A DNA stretch of 64,000 nt, taken from JBGTSJ01 sp041940305 (GTDB taxonomy: Bacteria; Planctomycetota; Planctomycetia; Planctomycetales; Planctomycetaceae). The stretch lies in assembly GCA_041940305.1 (NCBI GenBank), contig JBGTSJ010000004.1, positions 186,001 to 250,000 on the forward strand, written 5' to 3'. Each line of letters starts with the position of its first letter. Within the stretch, counting starts at the first letter, position 1. The position numbers and the translations under genes are program-made. The notes beneath the pieces are model-generated. The model was not told the DNA's origin. It saw nothing but the letters and a program-made list of their open reading frames with translations, and ran no database searches. Positions 15,653 to 24,673 of the stretch are shown one piece after another.

Positions 15653-16486
15653 ATGGCGACTGCCGACTACAAGATCATTCCTGACGAGACCGACATCCAC
15701 GCCATCGAGCGGGACCTGCGTTTCTATCCGAGCACCGTGACGGACCCGCAGGTGCTGACGAACGAACAGGTCGAGTCTTACAACCGGGACGGCTATGTCC
15801 GGCCCATCCGCATTTTTTCGAGTGATGAGATTTCGGACATCCGGCGGTACTTCGATGAACTGCTGGCGAAGGTCATCGCGGCGGGGGGAGACAGCTACTC
15901 CATCAGCACGGCCCATCTCAAGTACGGCCGCGTGTACGACATCCTGACCGACTCCCGCATCGTCGCGGCGGTGAAGGACATCCTGGGAAAGGACGTCGTC
16001 GGGTGGGGATCGCATTTCTTCTGCAAGATGCCGCACGACGGCAAGGCCGTGGCGTGGCATCAGGATTCCAGCTACTGGCCCCTCACTCCGTCCAAGGCCG
16101 TGACCGTCTGGCTGGCGATCGACGACGCCGACACCGAGAACGCCTGCATGCGGTTCATCAGCGGGTCGCACCACTTCGGGCATCTGACGTACCGGCCGAG
16201 CGATTCGACCGAGCACAACGTGCTCAACCAGTCGATCGACAACGCGGAACAGTACGGAGAGCCCGTGGATGACTGCCTGCAGGCCGGCGAGGTGTCGCTA
16301 CATTCAGACCTGCTGCTGCATGGCTCGAACGCGAACGACTCCGACCGCCGCCGTTGTGGGCTGACGCTGCGGTACGCCGCGGCCGACGTCCGCGCTCATC
16401 TGGGGTGGAACGGCAAGGGGGTGATCGTGAGCGGTTCCGATCCCTCCGGGCACTGGGCGAATCCGCCGCGTCCGGCGAATGACTGA
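15653..16486 (+). CDS. Phytanoyl-CoA dioxygenase (PhyH) family protein
   Basis: A 277-aa Fe(II)/2-oxoglutarate-dependent dioxygenase. The metal-binding HxD is in VAWHQDSSYWPLTP (about residues 139-141) and the distal His in LHSDLLLHGSNAN; an Arg for the 2-oxoglutarate carboxylate follows in RRRCGLTLRYAA. The N-terminal LTNEQVESYNRDGYV is the standard opening of PhyH-like enzymes. Members hydroxylate varied small molecules; the substrate cannot be read from sequence, although the SYWPLTPSKAVTVWLAIDDA stretch is shared with many bacterial members. Its stop codon overlaps the start of the next gene (TGATG at 16484-16488), so the two are translationally coupled. Confidence 0.9.
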   Translation: MATADYKIIPDETDIHAIERDLRFYPSTVTDPQVLTNEQVESYNRDGYVRPIRIFSSDEISDIRRYFDELLAKVIAAGGDSYSISTAHLKYGRVYDILTDSRIVAAVKDILGKDVVGWGSHFFCKMPHDGKAVAWHQDSSYWPLTPSKAVTVWLAIDDADTENACMRFISGSHHFGHLTYRPSDSTEHNVLNQSIDNAEQYGEPVDDCLQAGEVSLHSDLLLHGSNANDSDRRRCGLTLRYAAADVRAHLGWNGKGVIVSGSDPSGHWANPPRPAND

Positions 16487-16920
16487 TGGCCGATTCCGTG
16501 GCAACGCCTCACGCCGGGCGTCTGACAGCCGTCGAAGCAATCCTGCGGAGGTTGCGAGAGTACCCTGAACTGTGCACGGACCAGACGCCGGATTCAGTCA
16601 GCGTCCATCCGGTCTCGCCCACCGGCTTCACCGTCAGTCTTTACCAGCACTCCTCCGGCTACAGTGTGTCCTTCGAGGGATGGCACGAAGAGTTTCAGAC
16701 GGAGGAGGATGCACTCAACTGCTTCGCATTCGGGCTATCTGACGAATGCCGGCTGCGAGTGCTCAGTCGCGGCGGATTTGACTACCGCTGGATTCTGCAG
16801 TTCCTGGAGGACGGGGAATGGCATGACGAATCGGAGACCGGTCTATTGCTGTTTCCGTTCTGGAGACGTCGCGAGGAGCGGATTCTTCAGAACCACAGCA
16901 TCTCGCGGAGCCGAATCTGA
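16486..16920 (+). CDS. Hypothetical protein coupled to the PhyH gene
   Basis: A 144-aa soluble protein with no signal peptide or membrane segment. It starts at ATG 16486, sharing a base with the stop codon of the dioxygenase gene, which implies translational coupling and perhaps a shared task. It is a mixed alpha/beta sequence with aromatic-rich strands (GFTVSLYQHSSGYSVSFEGW) and a Cys in DALNCFAFGLSDECRLRVLS. I do not recognise the family. The unusually high aromatic and Glu content fits a small binding or immunity-like domain, but that is only a guess. Confidence that it is a gene rests on the overlap and sustained coding pattern. Confidence 0.65.
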   Translation: MADSVATPHAGRLTAVEAILRRLREYPELCTDQTPDSVSVHPVSPTGFTVSLYQHSSGYSVSFEGWHEEFQTEEDALNCFAFGLSDECRLRVLSRGGFDYRWILQFLEDGEWHDESETGLLLFPFWRRREERILQNHSISRSRI

Positions 16921-17064
16921 GCCTGCCCAGCTTGCCCATCCTGTTCGACCGGCATCACCGTCACGAACCTTTCGTCCGCTACGACTGCGCCAACCGATTT
17001 GCTGCGTTCGGCCGACAGAACTGTCGATTTAGGACGATGTGTTACAACCGCGCGAGGCGTACTC

Positions 17065-17104
17065 GCAGAGAAACCGGGTATCTCTGAAGAAGCCCGGTCT
17101 CTGA
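17065..17104. repeat. AGAAACCCGGT-family hairpin, copy 1
   Basis: AGAGAAACCGGG (from 17068) pairs with CCCGGTCTCT (17093-17102) around TATCTCTGAAGAAG. It is the most diverged of four related hairpins in the window (others at 29811, 51224 and 57469). It lies in the 266-base gap before the outer-membrane-like gene, which otherwise shows nothing recognisable. Confidence 0.6.
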
Positions 17105-17186
17105 GTCGGCGCCTGTGCGGGCAATTCTCTCGACACATCAACGGGTTCCGGCCCGGGCCGTCGGAAGGGACTCCGAGGGGGGCGTG

Positions 17187-18368
17187 ATGAAGCGTGTCAT
17201 TGTCTGTCTGCCGTTCCTGATGCTGCTGGCAGGTTTTGCCGCTCAGCCGGCCGAGGCCCAGGTCCGGTTCGAGTCGGACTATCTGTTCTTCTCGCGGAAC
17301 AACGATCCGGATGACGTGCTCATCACGGGACCGGGTGGATTCTCGGCCAACGACTACGATTTCGGCTTCGACTCAGGCTACCGCTTCACGCTGGGCGGAA
17401 GTTACGCCGAGTTCGACATCGAGGCGTCATTCTTCAGCATCCCGGAGTGGAGCTCGTCGGAGTCGGGCTTCCTCGTCAATCCCTTCGTGTTCGACGATCC
17501 AACCAATGCCTTCGTGGCGCCGGCGAACGGCATCGGCTTCCGCAGCGGTCTCGGGACGGCAGCCGACATCGCCGGGCTGGAGGACGATGAGATCGAATTC
17601 CTCGAGGCCGGCGCTTTCGCACAGACCAAGTACTCGTCGCGACTCGACAGCTTCGAGCTGAATCTCGGCAGCAACCGCAGCATCCGGCCGGTGTACTTCG
17701 CCGTCGGCTGGCGGCACATTGAACTCGACGAGCAGATGAAGACGCTCGTGGTCGGCGACTTCCAGGCGCTCGACGCCGCGACGGGCCTGGCTCCCGGAGC
17801 CAGCGCCGTCGGCAACGACGGTCTGTCCGACGCCGCACTGACTGCCGCGGGATTCATGAACATCGTCGGCCCCGACGGGTTCCTGGGGTACGATCCCACG
17901 GCCGTTCCTCCCGTGATCACGACGCTCGGCATCGGCTTCGACGGCCGTGCCCGCAACGATCTCGACGGTGTACAGGTGACGCTCGGCGGTCGTTACGGCT
18001 TGAGCGAGATCATCTCCATCGACGGCTTCGTCAAGGGGGGCATCTATCGCAACGATCAGTACGGAGCCGTGCAGGAGACGCTGGTCGGCGTGGTCAACGA
18101 CGGTTCGGTCTACACCCGGACTTTCACCGATCGCGATACGTCCGCCAGCTTCGGTGGTGCGATCGGATTTGACGTCGTCGTCGCCGTCACCGACTACATC
18201 AACTTCAAGACCGGGTACGAAACGCTGATGCTGACCAACATGGCGTTCGGTCCCGAGCAGGCCGGCGGCGTCCGCACCGACCTGCTGGGCACGACCCGCT
18301 ACCACTTGGTGGACAACGGCCTGTTCGTCGCTCACGGGGGGCATATCGGCCTCGAGATCGGCTGGTAG
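17187..18368 (+). CDS. Outer-membrane beta-barrel-like protein (possible Lpg1974-type porin)
   Basis: A 393-aa exported protein with signal peptide MKRVIVCLPFLMLLAGFAAQP (cleavage near AEA-QV). The mature part is made of alternating aromatic/hydrophobic strands with Gly and Asp turns (FESDYLFFSRNNDPDD, YRFTLGGSYAEFDIEASFF, PVYFAVGWRHIELDE, VQVTLGGRYGLSEI) and ends in a strand terminating with Trp (GGHIGLEIGW), as outer-membrane barrels do. The layout resembles planctomycete members of the Lpg1974 pore-forming family, but I cannot confirm that by eye. Start at ATG 17187, where the signal peptide begins. It stands alone, followed by a terminator-like hairpin at 18407-18433. Confidence 0.7.
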   Translation: MKRVIVCLPFLMLLAGFAAQPAEAQVRFESDYLFFSRNNDPDDVLITGPGGFSANDYDFGFDSGYRFTLGGSYAEFDIEASFFSIPEWSSSESGFLVNPFVFDDPTNAFVAPANGIGFRSGLGTAADIAGLEDDEIEFLEAGAFAQTKYSSRLDSFELNLGSNRSIRPVYFAVGWRHIELDEQMKTLVVGDFQALDAATGLAPGASAVGNDGLSDAALTAAGFMNIVGPDGFLGYDPTAVPPVITTLGIGFDGRARNDLDGVQVTLGGRYGLSEIISIDGFVKGGIYRNDQYGAVQETLVGVVNDGSVYTRTFTDRDTSASFGGAIGFDVVVAVTDYINFKTGYETLMLTNMAFGPEQAGGVRTDLLGTTRYHLVDNGLFVAHGGHIGLEIGW

Positions 18369-18404
18369 CCACGCCGCGATCAGACGCATTGCTGCCGAAT
18401 TGCA

Positions 18405-18440
18405 GAGACCCGGACTCGTGACGAGGCCGGGTCGCTTTCT
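18405..18440. terminator. Bidirectional terminator-like hairpin
   Basis: GACCCGG (18407-18413) and CCGGGTC (18427-18433) form a perfect 7-bp stem, extended inside by CTCGT/ACGAG pairing, followed by GCTTTCT. It lies exactly between two convergent genes (stops at 18368 and 18450), where a terminator serving both is expected. Confidence 0.65.
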
Positions 18441-18449
18441 GCGCAGGCA

Positions 18450-18950
18450 TTAGCGGATGAATCGTTCGACGAACGACTCGCCCAGTTCTGTTTCCGCGAA
18501 ATGGCGGCGGCACATGTCGATCTTGACGTGGACGTCGTCGAAGCCGCAGGGTTGCCCGGCTTCGTCCACGTAAATCAGGGCGCCCTGCACGTGGAACAGG
18601 GTGATCATCTCGTCGATGCCTTCGTCCACGACGAGCGTGTGCACGGCGCCGGGCGGCTCGAAGACGTAGGTCCCCTCTGTCGCGACCCAGTCGTGCTCGA
18701 GATATCGCCACGCCCCCTTGATGACGTAACCGTGTACGGGCGCGGGATGCCGATGCCGGCTGAGCACGCCCGACTTGCGGACCCGCAACAGGTTGACCCA
18801 CTCGCCATTCACGCGGTTGAGCAGCAATGGCCGAAACCACACATTCGGGGCCTGCGGAACCCACAGCCGCTCGTCATCGGGCACGGCGCGGGTGACGATG
18901 TCATCGACGGCATGCCGGGGCCAGGCCGGGTTCGTCGCGGGAGCGGACAT
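18450..18950 (-). CDS. Cupin-domain protein (2,4'-dihydroxyacetophenone dioxygenase-like)
   Basis: A 166-aa cytoplasmic protein with a bicupin-like beta-barrel. The metal-binding cupin motif 1 is SRHRHPAPVHGYVIKGAWRY (two His plus downstream Glu in YLEHDW) and motif 2 is FEPPGAVHTLVVDEG. The sequence pattern, with KSGVLSRHRHPAPVHGY, is that of the dioxygenase-like cupins annotated as 2,4'-dihydroxyacetophenone dioxygenase; this is a family label, not evidence for that substrate. The start at ATG 18950 (MSAPATNPAW) has GGAAGG upstream; ATG 18965 is an alternative five codons earlier. It is divergent from the next gene, whose coding region begins at 19148. Confidence 0.8.
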   Translation of the reverse strand: MSAPATNPAWPRHAVDDIVTRAVPDDERLWVPQAPNVWFRPLLLNRVNGEWVNLLRVRKSGVLSRHRHPAPVHGYVIKGAWRYLEHDWVATEGTYVFEPPGAVHTLVVDEGIDEMITLFHVQGALIYVDEAGQPCGFDDVHVKIDMCRRHFAETELGESFVERFIR

Positions 18951-19147
18951 GGGGGCGCCTTCCATTGAGATCACTGGAATGTGTGTCCAGCGCATTGTGG
19001 TTCCCGATGCTGTCGCAATCAAACTGACCGCCTGCATCCGAGCGTTGTCGGCTGCCGTGATGCCGTTGCAAACGGGCGTTGATCCGATACGCTGTGCAGC
19101 GCGCTGCGGGAACGCTTTGGGCAGCGGATGCATCGAAGCCGGAGCGC

Positions 19148-21073
19148 ATGGAACCGACGAGGAGTGCTGCCGTCGTGATCACGGAGACCCGCCCCCCTCA
19201 GGGAGCGCCGGAAGGCGCCGGCGATCTGGAACTACTGACGTCCGGAGTTCCTGTGCCGTGGCGCCGGTCGGCGCCCGCCCGGCTTCGGGCCGCATTCGAC
19301 GAGGCGGATTTGGCCGGATTAGGCCGTGAGTTGCGAACCTGCCGTCCTTATCGGCAGTTGGCCCGCAGTAAGAGGGGATCGGCCAGGACTCCCGTCTGCT
19401 GGCAGCCGTTGTGGTCCCGCTTTGCTTTCGCCGGTTCCGAGCGGAGCCGGCGCCTGGCGGAGCGCATCCAGGCGACTTCCTTTCCGCTCGAAACACTCTC
19501 GCGCAAGCGACAGGCCGTTGCGGTGCAGGAACTCGAGACGCTCTTTGACGAGTTCAACTCATCTGCAGCGCCGTCGCCCGACTCATTTGAACTGGTCTGC
19601 TGGCTGAGCCTGCTGTTTGAGCCGCAACTGCCGGATGCCTTGTTCGCGAGAATCTGGCTGCGACTGTGGCAGTGGGTTCAGCCCGTCTGGCAGCAGACGG
19701 GTTGGGACAGTGATGCAAGGCTTTCGGACGACCAGCGCGTTGTGATGACCGGCGAACTCCCGTGGCTGTGCAGTCGAGTCTTTAGCGAACTCCGCGGTGC
19801 ACGCCGGCTGGGAGAACGCGGAGTCGAGACGCTCCGGGCCGAACTACTGGCCGGTTGCGACGACGACGGGGCTCCCCATGCCGCGCTGCTGGAGCGATTG
19901 CCACTGTGGCTGGCGCCGTTTGTCAGGACGGCCGGACTCGCCCAGCGGCTGGATGACCCCTGGTGGGACAAACGGACTCGCATTCGTTTTGAGCGCCTGG
20001 TGCGACGCGTGGCGGCGTTGACGCGGTCGACGGGTGACGTGGCGCTGACGAATGGGGCCGTCTTCTCTCCAGGCTCTCTGATCAGGTCTGCTGGGGAGAT
20101 TGCGGGGCTTGGTTCGGAGGAACTGGCCGGGCGATTCCTCGCTCAACTCTCGGATGTCTCGCTGCCGGTCGCAGTGCGGCCGCAACGCAGGAAAGCCCCT
20201 GCCCGGCCGTCCGGCAAGCGGAAGCACCGTCCGTCATCGCAATCCGATGCGGCGCGCGTTGCGTGTCTGCGGAGCAACTGGGACGTCGGGTCGGATGCCT
20301 GCGTCGTGGCGTTTGACGGTGTGTCCCCTCGAATTGATCTGACTGCCTTCGGCGTTCCCGTGCTGCGCGGCAACTGGAGCGCGGAGACGACGATCGCCGG
20401 CACGAAGCTGGACTCCGCTGCCGACTGGGAATGCGTCTGCTGGTTCTCCGATGCGGACGCCGACTACATGGAACTCAAGCAGGCGGCCCCCGGCGGCGTC
20501 GAAATCCTCCGCCAGATGCTGCTGTCGCGCGCCGATCACTTCCTGCTGCTCAGCGACGTCGTGAAGCGAATGGCAGGCGGCAGCGACGGCATTGAGCACC
20601 GGATGGAACTGCCCCTCGTCTCGGGCACATCCGCGGAGCAGGACACCCTGACGCGCGAATGGAAGGTGCGCGCGGGAGCGCTCAAGGTGCGCGTCCTGCC
20701 GCTCGCACTGCCGCAGGAAGCGGTCAACCGCGCGTCCGGCCGGCTCGAAGTGGACAACCGCGCGGTCCGACTCGTGCAGCAATCACAGGGAGCGGGCCTG
20801 GCCTGCCCCGTGCTGCTGGACTGGTCGCCCACCCGCCGCAAGGCGGCCACGCAGTGGCGGCAGTTAACCGTCGCCGAGAACGGCGTCACCCTCACCGGCG
20901 CGGAATCCTGCGGCGTGCGCTGGCGCATCGGCGACGACCAATGGCTCTACTACCACGCACTCACGCCCCGCTATACCGCCCGCACCGTCCTCGGCTTTCA
21001 TACATTCCACGAGACCGTGATCGGTGAAGTGCTGGACGGCGAAATCGAGCAGCTCGTGCAGGTGGAAGAATAG
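19148..21073 (+). CDS. Large conserved hypothetical, possibly heparinase II/III-like in its C-terminal half
   Basis: A 641-aa protein without signal peptide. The N-terminal half (about 1-300) is helical and Arg/Trp-rich (SRVFSELRGARRLGERGVET); a basic linker (RPQRRKAPARPSGKRKHRPS) is at about 347-366; the C-terminal half is a beta-rich domain with VCWFSDADADYMELKQ and MLLSRADHFLLLSDVV, which is reminiscent of the beta-sandwich of heparinase II/III-like proteins. I am not certain of that resemblance. No catalytic residues can be assigned. The start chosen is ATG 19148, with GGAG nearby; the frame is open upstream to 19079. It overlaps no neighbour and appears monocistronic. Confidence 0.6.
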   Translation: MEPTRSAAVVITETRPPQGAPEGAGDLELLTSGVPVPWRRSAPARLRAAFDEADLAGLGRELRTCRPYRQLARSKRGSARTPVCWQPLWSRFAFAGSERSRRLAERIQATSFPLETLSRKRQAVAVQELETLFDEFNSSAAPSPDSFELVCWLSLLFEPQLPDALFARIWLRLWQWVQPVWQQTGWDSDARLSDDQRVVMTGELPWLCSRVFSELRGARRLGERGVETLRAELLAGCDDDGAPHAALLERLPLWLAPFVRTAGLAQRLDDPWWDKRTRIRFERLVRRVAALTRSTGDVALTNGAVFSPGSLIRSAGEIAGLGSEELAGRFLAQLSDVSLPVAVRPQRRKAPARPSGKRKHRPSSQSDAARVACLRSNWDVGSDACVVAFDGVSPRIDLTAFGVPVLRGNWSAETTIAGTKLDSAADWECVCWFSDADADYMELKQAAPGGVEILRQMLLSRADHFLLLSDVVKRMAGGSDGIEHRMELPLVSGTSAEQDTLTREWKVRAGALKVRVLPLALPQEAVNRASGRLEVDNRAVRLVQQSQGAGLACPVLLDWSPTRRKAATQWRQLTVAENGVTLTGAESCGVRWRIGDDQWLYYHALTPRYTARTVLGFHTFHETVIGEVLDGEIEQLVQVEE

Positions 21074-21098
21074 ACGGGCGCGACGGGATCGCTGCCGG

Positions 21099-22262
21099 TC
21101 AGTTCGCGGGGGTCCGCGCCACGTCCGGCATCTCCGGTAGCAGTCCCGGCGCCTGCGTGGTCTCCGCGGTGGTCCAGACTCCCGGCACGTTCTGCACGAT
21201 GAAAGCGGCCTGTACGGCGGCGTAGATGTCGTGTTCTTCCGGAGCCAGGCCGGCCCCGCGTGCGACTCCGCCTTCCGGCAGATAGGCGGACGCATCGACG
21301 TACAGCAGATTGTTTGTCCGGGCGAAATCGGCCAGCGAGGGGCGCGGCTCAGCGGCGTGCGCGGCCGGCTGGACCTCTTCCGATGCCGCGACGCGCGCGG
21401 ATTGGTCTGTCAACGGGTCCCCGACGGTGGAGACGACGAGTTCGCAGTAGGCGCCCCCCGCGAGCTTCCGCAGATCCACCAGCGGTTCCAGCGCCTGCTC
21501 GACATGCACAGACCAGTCGCTCTCGTTCCAGCTGGTATCGGCTGTGGCCGTCTGTTGTTCCCAGGTGCGCGCCAATTGCGTCCGCACGAGGTCGACCAGG
21601 CGGAATTCCTGCGACAGGCCGAGCAGCGGCGACGTCCGCACCGACCGGAGTTGCGGATGCGCGGCGGCAACGGGTCGACCTTCTTCGTCGACGAAGGTAA
21701 ACGGCCGCACCAGGCGGTCGTCGGCGACGTCGGTGGCGTCCACGTGCACGAGGACCAGGTCAGGCTGCAGGCCGATGAGCCGATGGCTGAGCAGAATCAA
21801 CTCCGTGAGGGGGCACCCGCCGGGCAGTCCGGCGTTGATGACCTCCACCCGCAGATTGGTGCGCGACTGCAGCCGCTCCTCGAGCCGCGCGCAGTACGTC
21901 TCGTCGAGCGCCACGTCCGCCGCGATCGTCCGTTCGTCACCCAGACAGATCACGCGAAACGTCCCGGAGGGCTTGGGCTGTGCCGGCTCGGACCCGCGCA
22001 GGCCATATGAGTTTGTCTGCAACAGCACCTCGCGGCCGTCCCCGGTCTGGATACGGGAGTTTGCCAGGGGACGCAGCTGCTGATACGTGTCGCTGCTGTT
22101 CGATACGTAAGCGGTCGAGTCGGCGATGGCGACGCTGGAGTCCTGATAGTGATCCTGGTACCAGCGATGTCCGCGCAGCCCGACTTCGGCCGCGCAGACC
22201 AATCCCGCCAGCATCAACACAGCGCCCATCAGATGCTTAACGCCGCGTACGAGCGACCGCAT
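21099..22262 (-). CDS. SGNH/GDSL hydrolase-like protein lacking the catalytic serine
   Basis: A 387-aa protein with one N-terminal membrane anchor (about residues 8-26, LMGAVLMLAGLVCAAEV). The fold is recognisable: NSYGLRGSE before block I, RVICLGDERTIAADVALDETY (block I), VEVINAGLPGGCPL (block II), LVHVDATDVADDRL in place of the usual GxND, and a final LAPEEHDIYAAVQAA in place of DxxH. In block I the nucleophile of GDSxT is Glu (GDERT, residue 110), so ordinary esterase activity is not expected. It may be a binding protein derived from an acyl-esterase or an enzyme of different chemistry. It is convergent with the 641-aa gene (25 bases between stops). Confidence 0.75.
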   Translation of the reverse strand: MRSLVRGVKHLMGAVLMLAGLVCAAEVGLRGHRWYQDHYQDSSVAIADSTAYVSNSSDTYQQLRPLANSRIQTGDGREVLLQTNSYGLRGSEPAQPKPSGTFRVICLGDERTIAADVALDETYCARLEERLQSRTNLRVEVINAGLPGGCPLTELILLSHRLIGLQPDLVLVHVDATDVADDRLVRPFTFVDEEGRPVAAAHPQLRSVRTSPLLGLSQEFRLVDLVRTQLARTWEQQTATADTSWNESDWSVHVEQALEPLVDLRKLAGGAYCELVVSTVGDPLTDQSARVAASEEVQPAAHAAEPRPSLADFARTNNLLYVDASAYLPEGGVARGAGLAPEEHDIYAAVQAAFIVQNVPGVWTTAETTQAPGLLPEMPDVARTPAN

Positions 22263-22470
22263 CTCACACCATCCCTGGCCGGAGCATCAGAATCTCGATC
22301 GAGGACCTTCGGGGCGATTCGCGGCGAGTCGTGTCGCAGCGGAACTCCCGACTGGTCCTCAGGATGTGACTTCGCCGGAATCGTAGTGCAGCGGCGCGGT
22401 CGGGACAATATGACTTCGGCTCCCGGTGCGGTTATCCTGCCGGGAAACCCTCAGCCCAGCGGATCGCACC

Positions 22471-23262
22471 GTGTCCCAATCCCTGCAGGAACGACTGGAA
22501 TTCGCCGTCCACGCCGCACGCGAGGCCTCGACGCTGATCCTGCGGTATTATCTGAACGCCGACTTGGCCGTGGAACTCAAAGGGGATCAGTCCCCGGTGA
22601 CGGCCGCCGATCGCGGGGCCGAGCAGTTGCTGCGTTCGCTGATCGCCGACGCGTATCCGCAGGACGGCATTCTGGGCGAGGAATTCGGCGAACAGCCGGG
22701 CACGTCGGGTTTCCGCTGGATCCTCGATCCGGTGGACGGCACCAAGTCGTTCATTCATGGAGTGCCGCTGTTCGGGACTCTGATCGGCCTGGAGCGGGAG
22801 GAGCGGGCGGTCCTCGGCGTCTGCCGGATCCCGGCGCTGGATGAGGTAGTGTACGCAGCCGATGGCTGCGGCGCGTGGTGGCAGCGCGGCCGTGTCGAAC
22901 CGCTGCCCGCCCGCGTCACACAGACCGACAGGCTGGAGCGGGCGCTGTTCTCCTACACGGCGATCGAACTGTTCGACCAGTACGGCCGCCGCCCCGCGTT
23001 CGAAGAGTTCGTGCGCACGTGCCACGCCACGCGCGCCTGGGGAGACTGCTATGGCCACCTGCTTGTGGCGACCGGCCGCGCCGACGTCATGGCTGATCCC
23101 GTGATGAACATCTGGGACGCGGCTCCGCTGCTCCCCATTCTCCGCGAAGCCGGCGGCACGTTCATCGACTGGACCGGGGCTGAGACCATTCGCGGGGGGA
23201 ACGGCATTTCGGTGAACGGTCGGCTCAAGGAGTCCGTGATCGAACTCATCATGCGATACTGA
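22471..23262 (+). CDS. hisN: Histidinol-phosphatase, inositol-monophosphatase family
   Basis: A 263-aa Mg2+-dependent phosphatase. The metal-binding motifs of the IMPase superfamily are present: SPVTAADRGAEQLL, ILGEEFGEQ (Glu ligand), WILDPVDGTKSFIHGVPLFG (DPxDGT) and NIWDAAPLLPILREAGG (WDxAA-like). SFIHG rather than NFxxG after DGT favours the histidinol-phosphate-specific HisN group over inositol monophosphatases. It would remove phosphate from L-histidinol phosphate in histidine synthesis, in the cytoplasm. The start is GTG 22471 (VSQSLQERLEFAVHAARE), where homology begins; no good ATG exists. It is unlinked to other his genes. Confidence 0.88.
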   Translation: MSQSLQERLEFAVHAAREASTLILRYYLNADLAVELKGDQSPVTAADRGAEQLLRSLIADAYPQDGILGEEFGEQPGTSGFRWILDPVDGTKSFIHGVPLFGTLIGLEREERAVLGVCRIPALDEVVYAADGCGAWWQRGRVEPLPARVTQTDRLERALFSYTAIELFDQYGRRPAFEEFVRTCHATRAWGDCYGHLLVATGRADVMADPVMNIWDAAPLLPILREAGGTFIDWTGAETIRGGNGISVNGRLKESVIELIMRY

Positions 23263-23286
23263 GCGCTCCCCAGGAAGCATGGCCAG

Positions 23287-24390
23287 TCAATCTGCTTCGG
23301 CCTGAATCCACTGCAGCGGAAATCGTGCGAACGAGATCGTTTCGTACGCGTTGCGTTCACCCGCTTCATACAGGCAGCCGATCGTGCCGTCGGGCAACTG
23401 CACGAGACAGGAATACGCGGCCGGGCCGGAATGGAGCGAGCGCTTGTCGATCCAGGACTGGCCTTCGTCGCGGCTGAGTTGAACTGAGAGATCCCGCCGC
23501 GGTCCGCGGCCGACGTCCTGCGGCACGTCGGGGTTGGAGAACAGCAGACAGCGCTCGCCGTCGGCCGTCGTGACGGTGATCAGGCTGGCCTGTACGACGG
23601 GATCAGCCAGTCCGCTCGCCTGCGAGAGATTCGACCAGGTCTCTCCGCCGTCGTCGCTGAACGAGACGCCGCGCTCGCCGGTGACGCGGGCTTCCTGCAT
23701 GCGGGCGTTGAGCATCAGTTTCCCGTCGGCGAGTTCGACGACCTGGCATTCGTTGGCCCCGGGCTGAACGACATTGCTCGAAAGCTGCCACGTCGCGCCG
23801 TGGTCGTCGCTGAAGATGACGTGCGAACCGCAGTCATATTCGGGGGAGCGATGGTCGCAGGGAATGACAAGCCGTCCGGCATGCGGCGCGGACTGGAGTT
23901 GAATGCCGACGCCCGGACCGGTCGCATACCAGCCCCACTCCGGTTGCTTGACGGATGCGGTGATGTTCACCGGTTCGGACCAGGTCTGGCCGCTGTCATC
24001 GCTGTGCGTCACGAAGACGTCGTCGTTGTCGCGCGTGAAGGGCATCCAGATTGTGCCGGTCGTTTGATCGACCACGGGGCAGGGATTGCCGATCGTGACT
24101 TCGGCATCCCCCCCTTCCTCGTACACCACGGATTGCTCGCTCCACGTACGGCCGCCGTCGGTGCTGCGCTTCTGCAGCAGATCGAGGTCGCCGTGGTCTC
24201 GGGAGTTGTTACGCCGCCCTTCGCAGAACGCCAGCAGGTCGCCGTTGGGCGCCGCGATGACGGCCGGAATGCGATAGGTGTGATATCCGTCCTCGCCGGC
24301 CCGCCAGACCGGGACGATTTCCGGTGCATCCGCGGCCAACGCCGGCAGGTTGCAGATCAGCAGCAGTATCAGTGTCCGGATGGATGGCAT
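23287..24390 (-). CDS. Exported sialidase (BNR-repeat exo-alpha-sialidase)
   Basis: A 367-aa secreted beta-propeller glycosidase. A signal peptide (MPSIRTLILLLICNLPALAA) is followed by the sialidase YRIP motif in GYHTYRIPAVIAAPNGDLL, the second arginine region in FCEGRRNNSRDHGDLDLL, and five Asp-box repeats: STDGGRTW, SDDSGQTW, SDDHGATW, SDDGGETW and SRDEGQSW. AYSCLVQLPDGTIGCLYEAG holds the Tyr/Glu pair that acts as nucleophile and helper in GH33 enzymes. It should release terminal sialic acids from glycans outside the cell. Start at ATG 24390 with AGGAGA ahead. It ends close to hisN (24 bases between stops, convergent). Confidence 0.88.
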   Translation of the reverse strand: MPSIRTLILLLICNLPALAADAPEIVPVWRAGEDGYHTYRIPAVIAAPNGDLLAFCEGRRNNSRDHGDLDLLQKRSTDGGRTWSEQSVVYEEGGDAEVTIGNPCPVVDQTTGTIWMPFTRDNDDVFVTHSDDSGQTWSEPVNITASVKQPEWGWYATGPGVGIQLQSAPHAGRLVIPCDHRSPEYDCGSHVIFSDDHGATWQLSSNVVQPGANECQVVELADGKLMLNARMQEARVTGERGVSFSDDGGETWSNLSQASGLADPVVQASLITVTTADGERCLLFSNPDVPQDVGRGPRRDLSVQLSRDEGQSWIDKRSLHSGPAAYSCLVQLPDGTIGCLYEAGERNAYETISFARFPLQWIQAEAD

Positions 24391-24673
24391 GATGTCTCCT
24401 GGTGATACCAATGCAGCAGTTTCGAGGGTGAGCAGCTCTGCGAAGTCACGACAATCCGCACCAGCGAACATCCAGTGCGGATTGCAGCGATGCTGACGGA
24501 ACGACGGGCGGCCCGTGTTGCCAAAACGGAACAATCGATTTGCATCCGGTGCAAACAGCTCCCATGATACTCAAGACGCTGGCTTGACCAATGTTCCCGC
24601 CTGATTGACCGCCCGCACTCAGCCCGCCGTGGCGGTCCGCATCCTCCCAAGTTAGAGATCCGGAGACCTGCTG

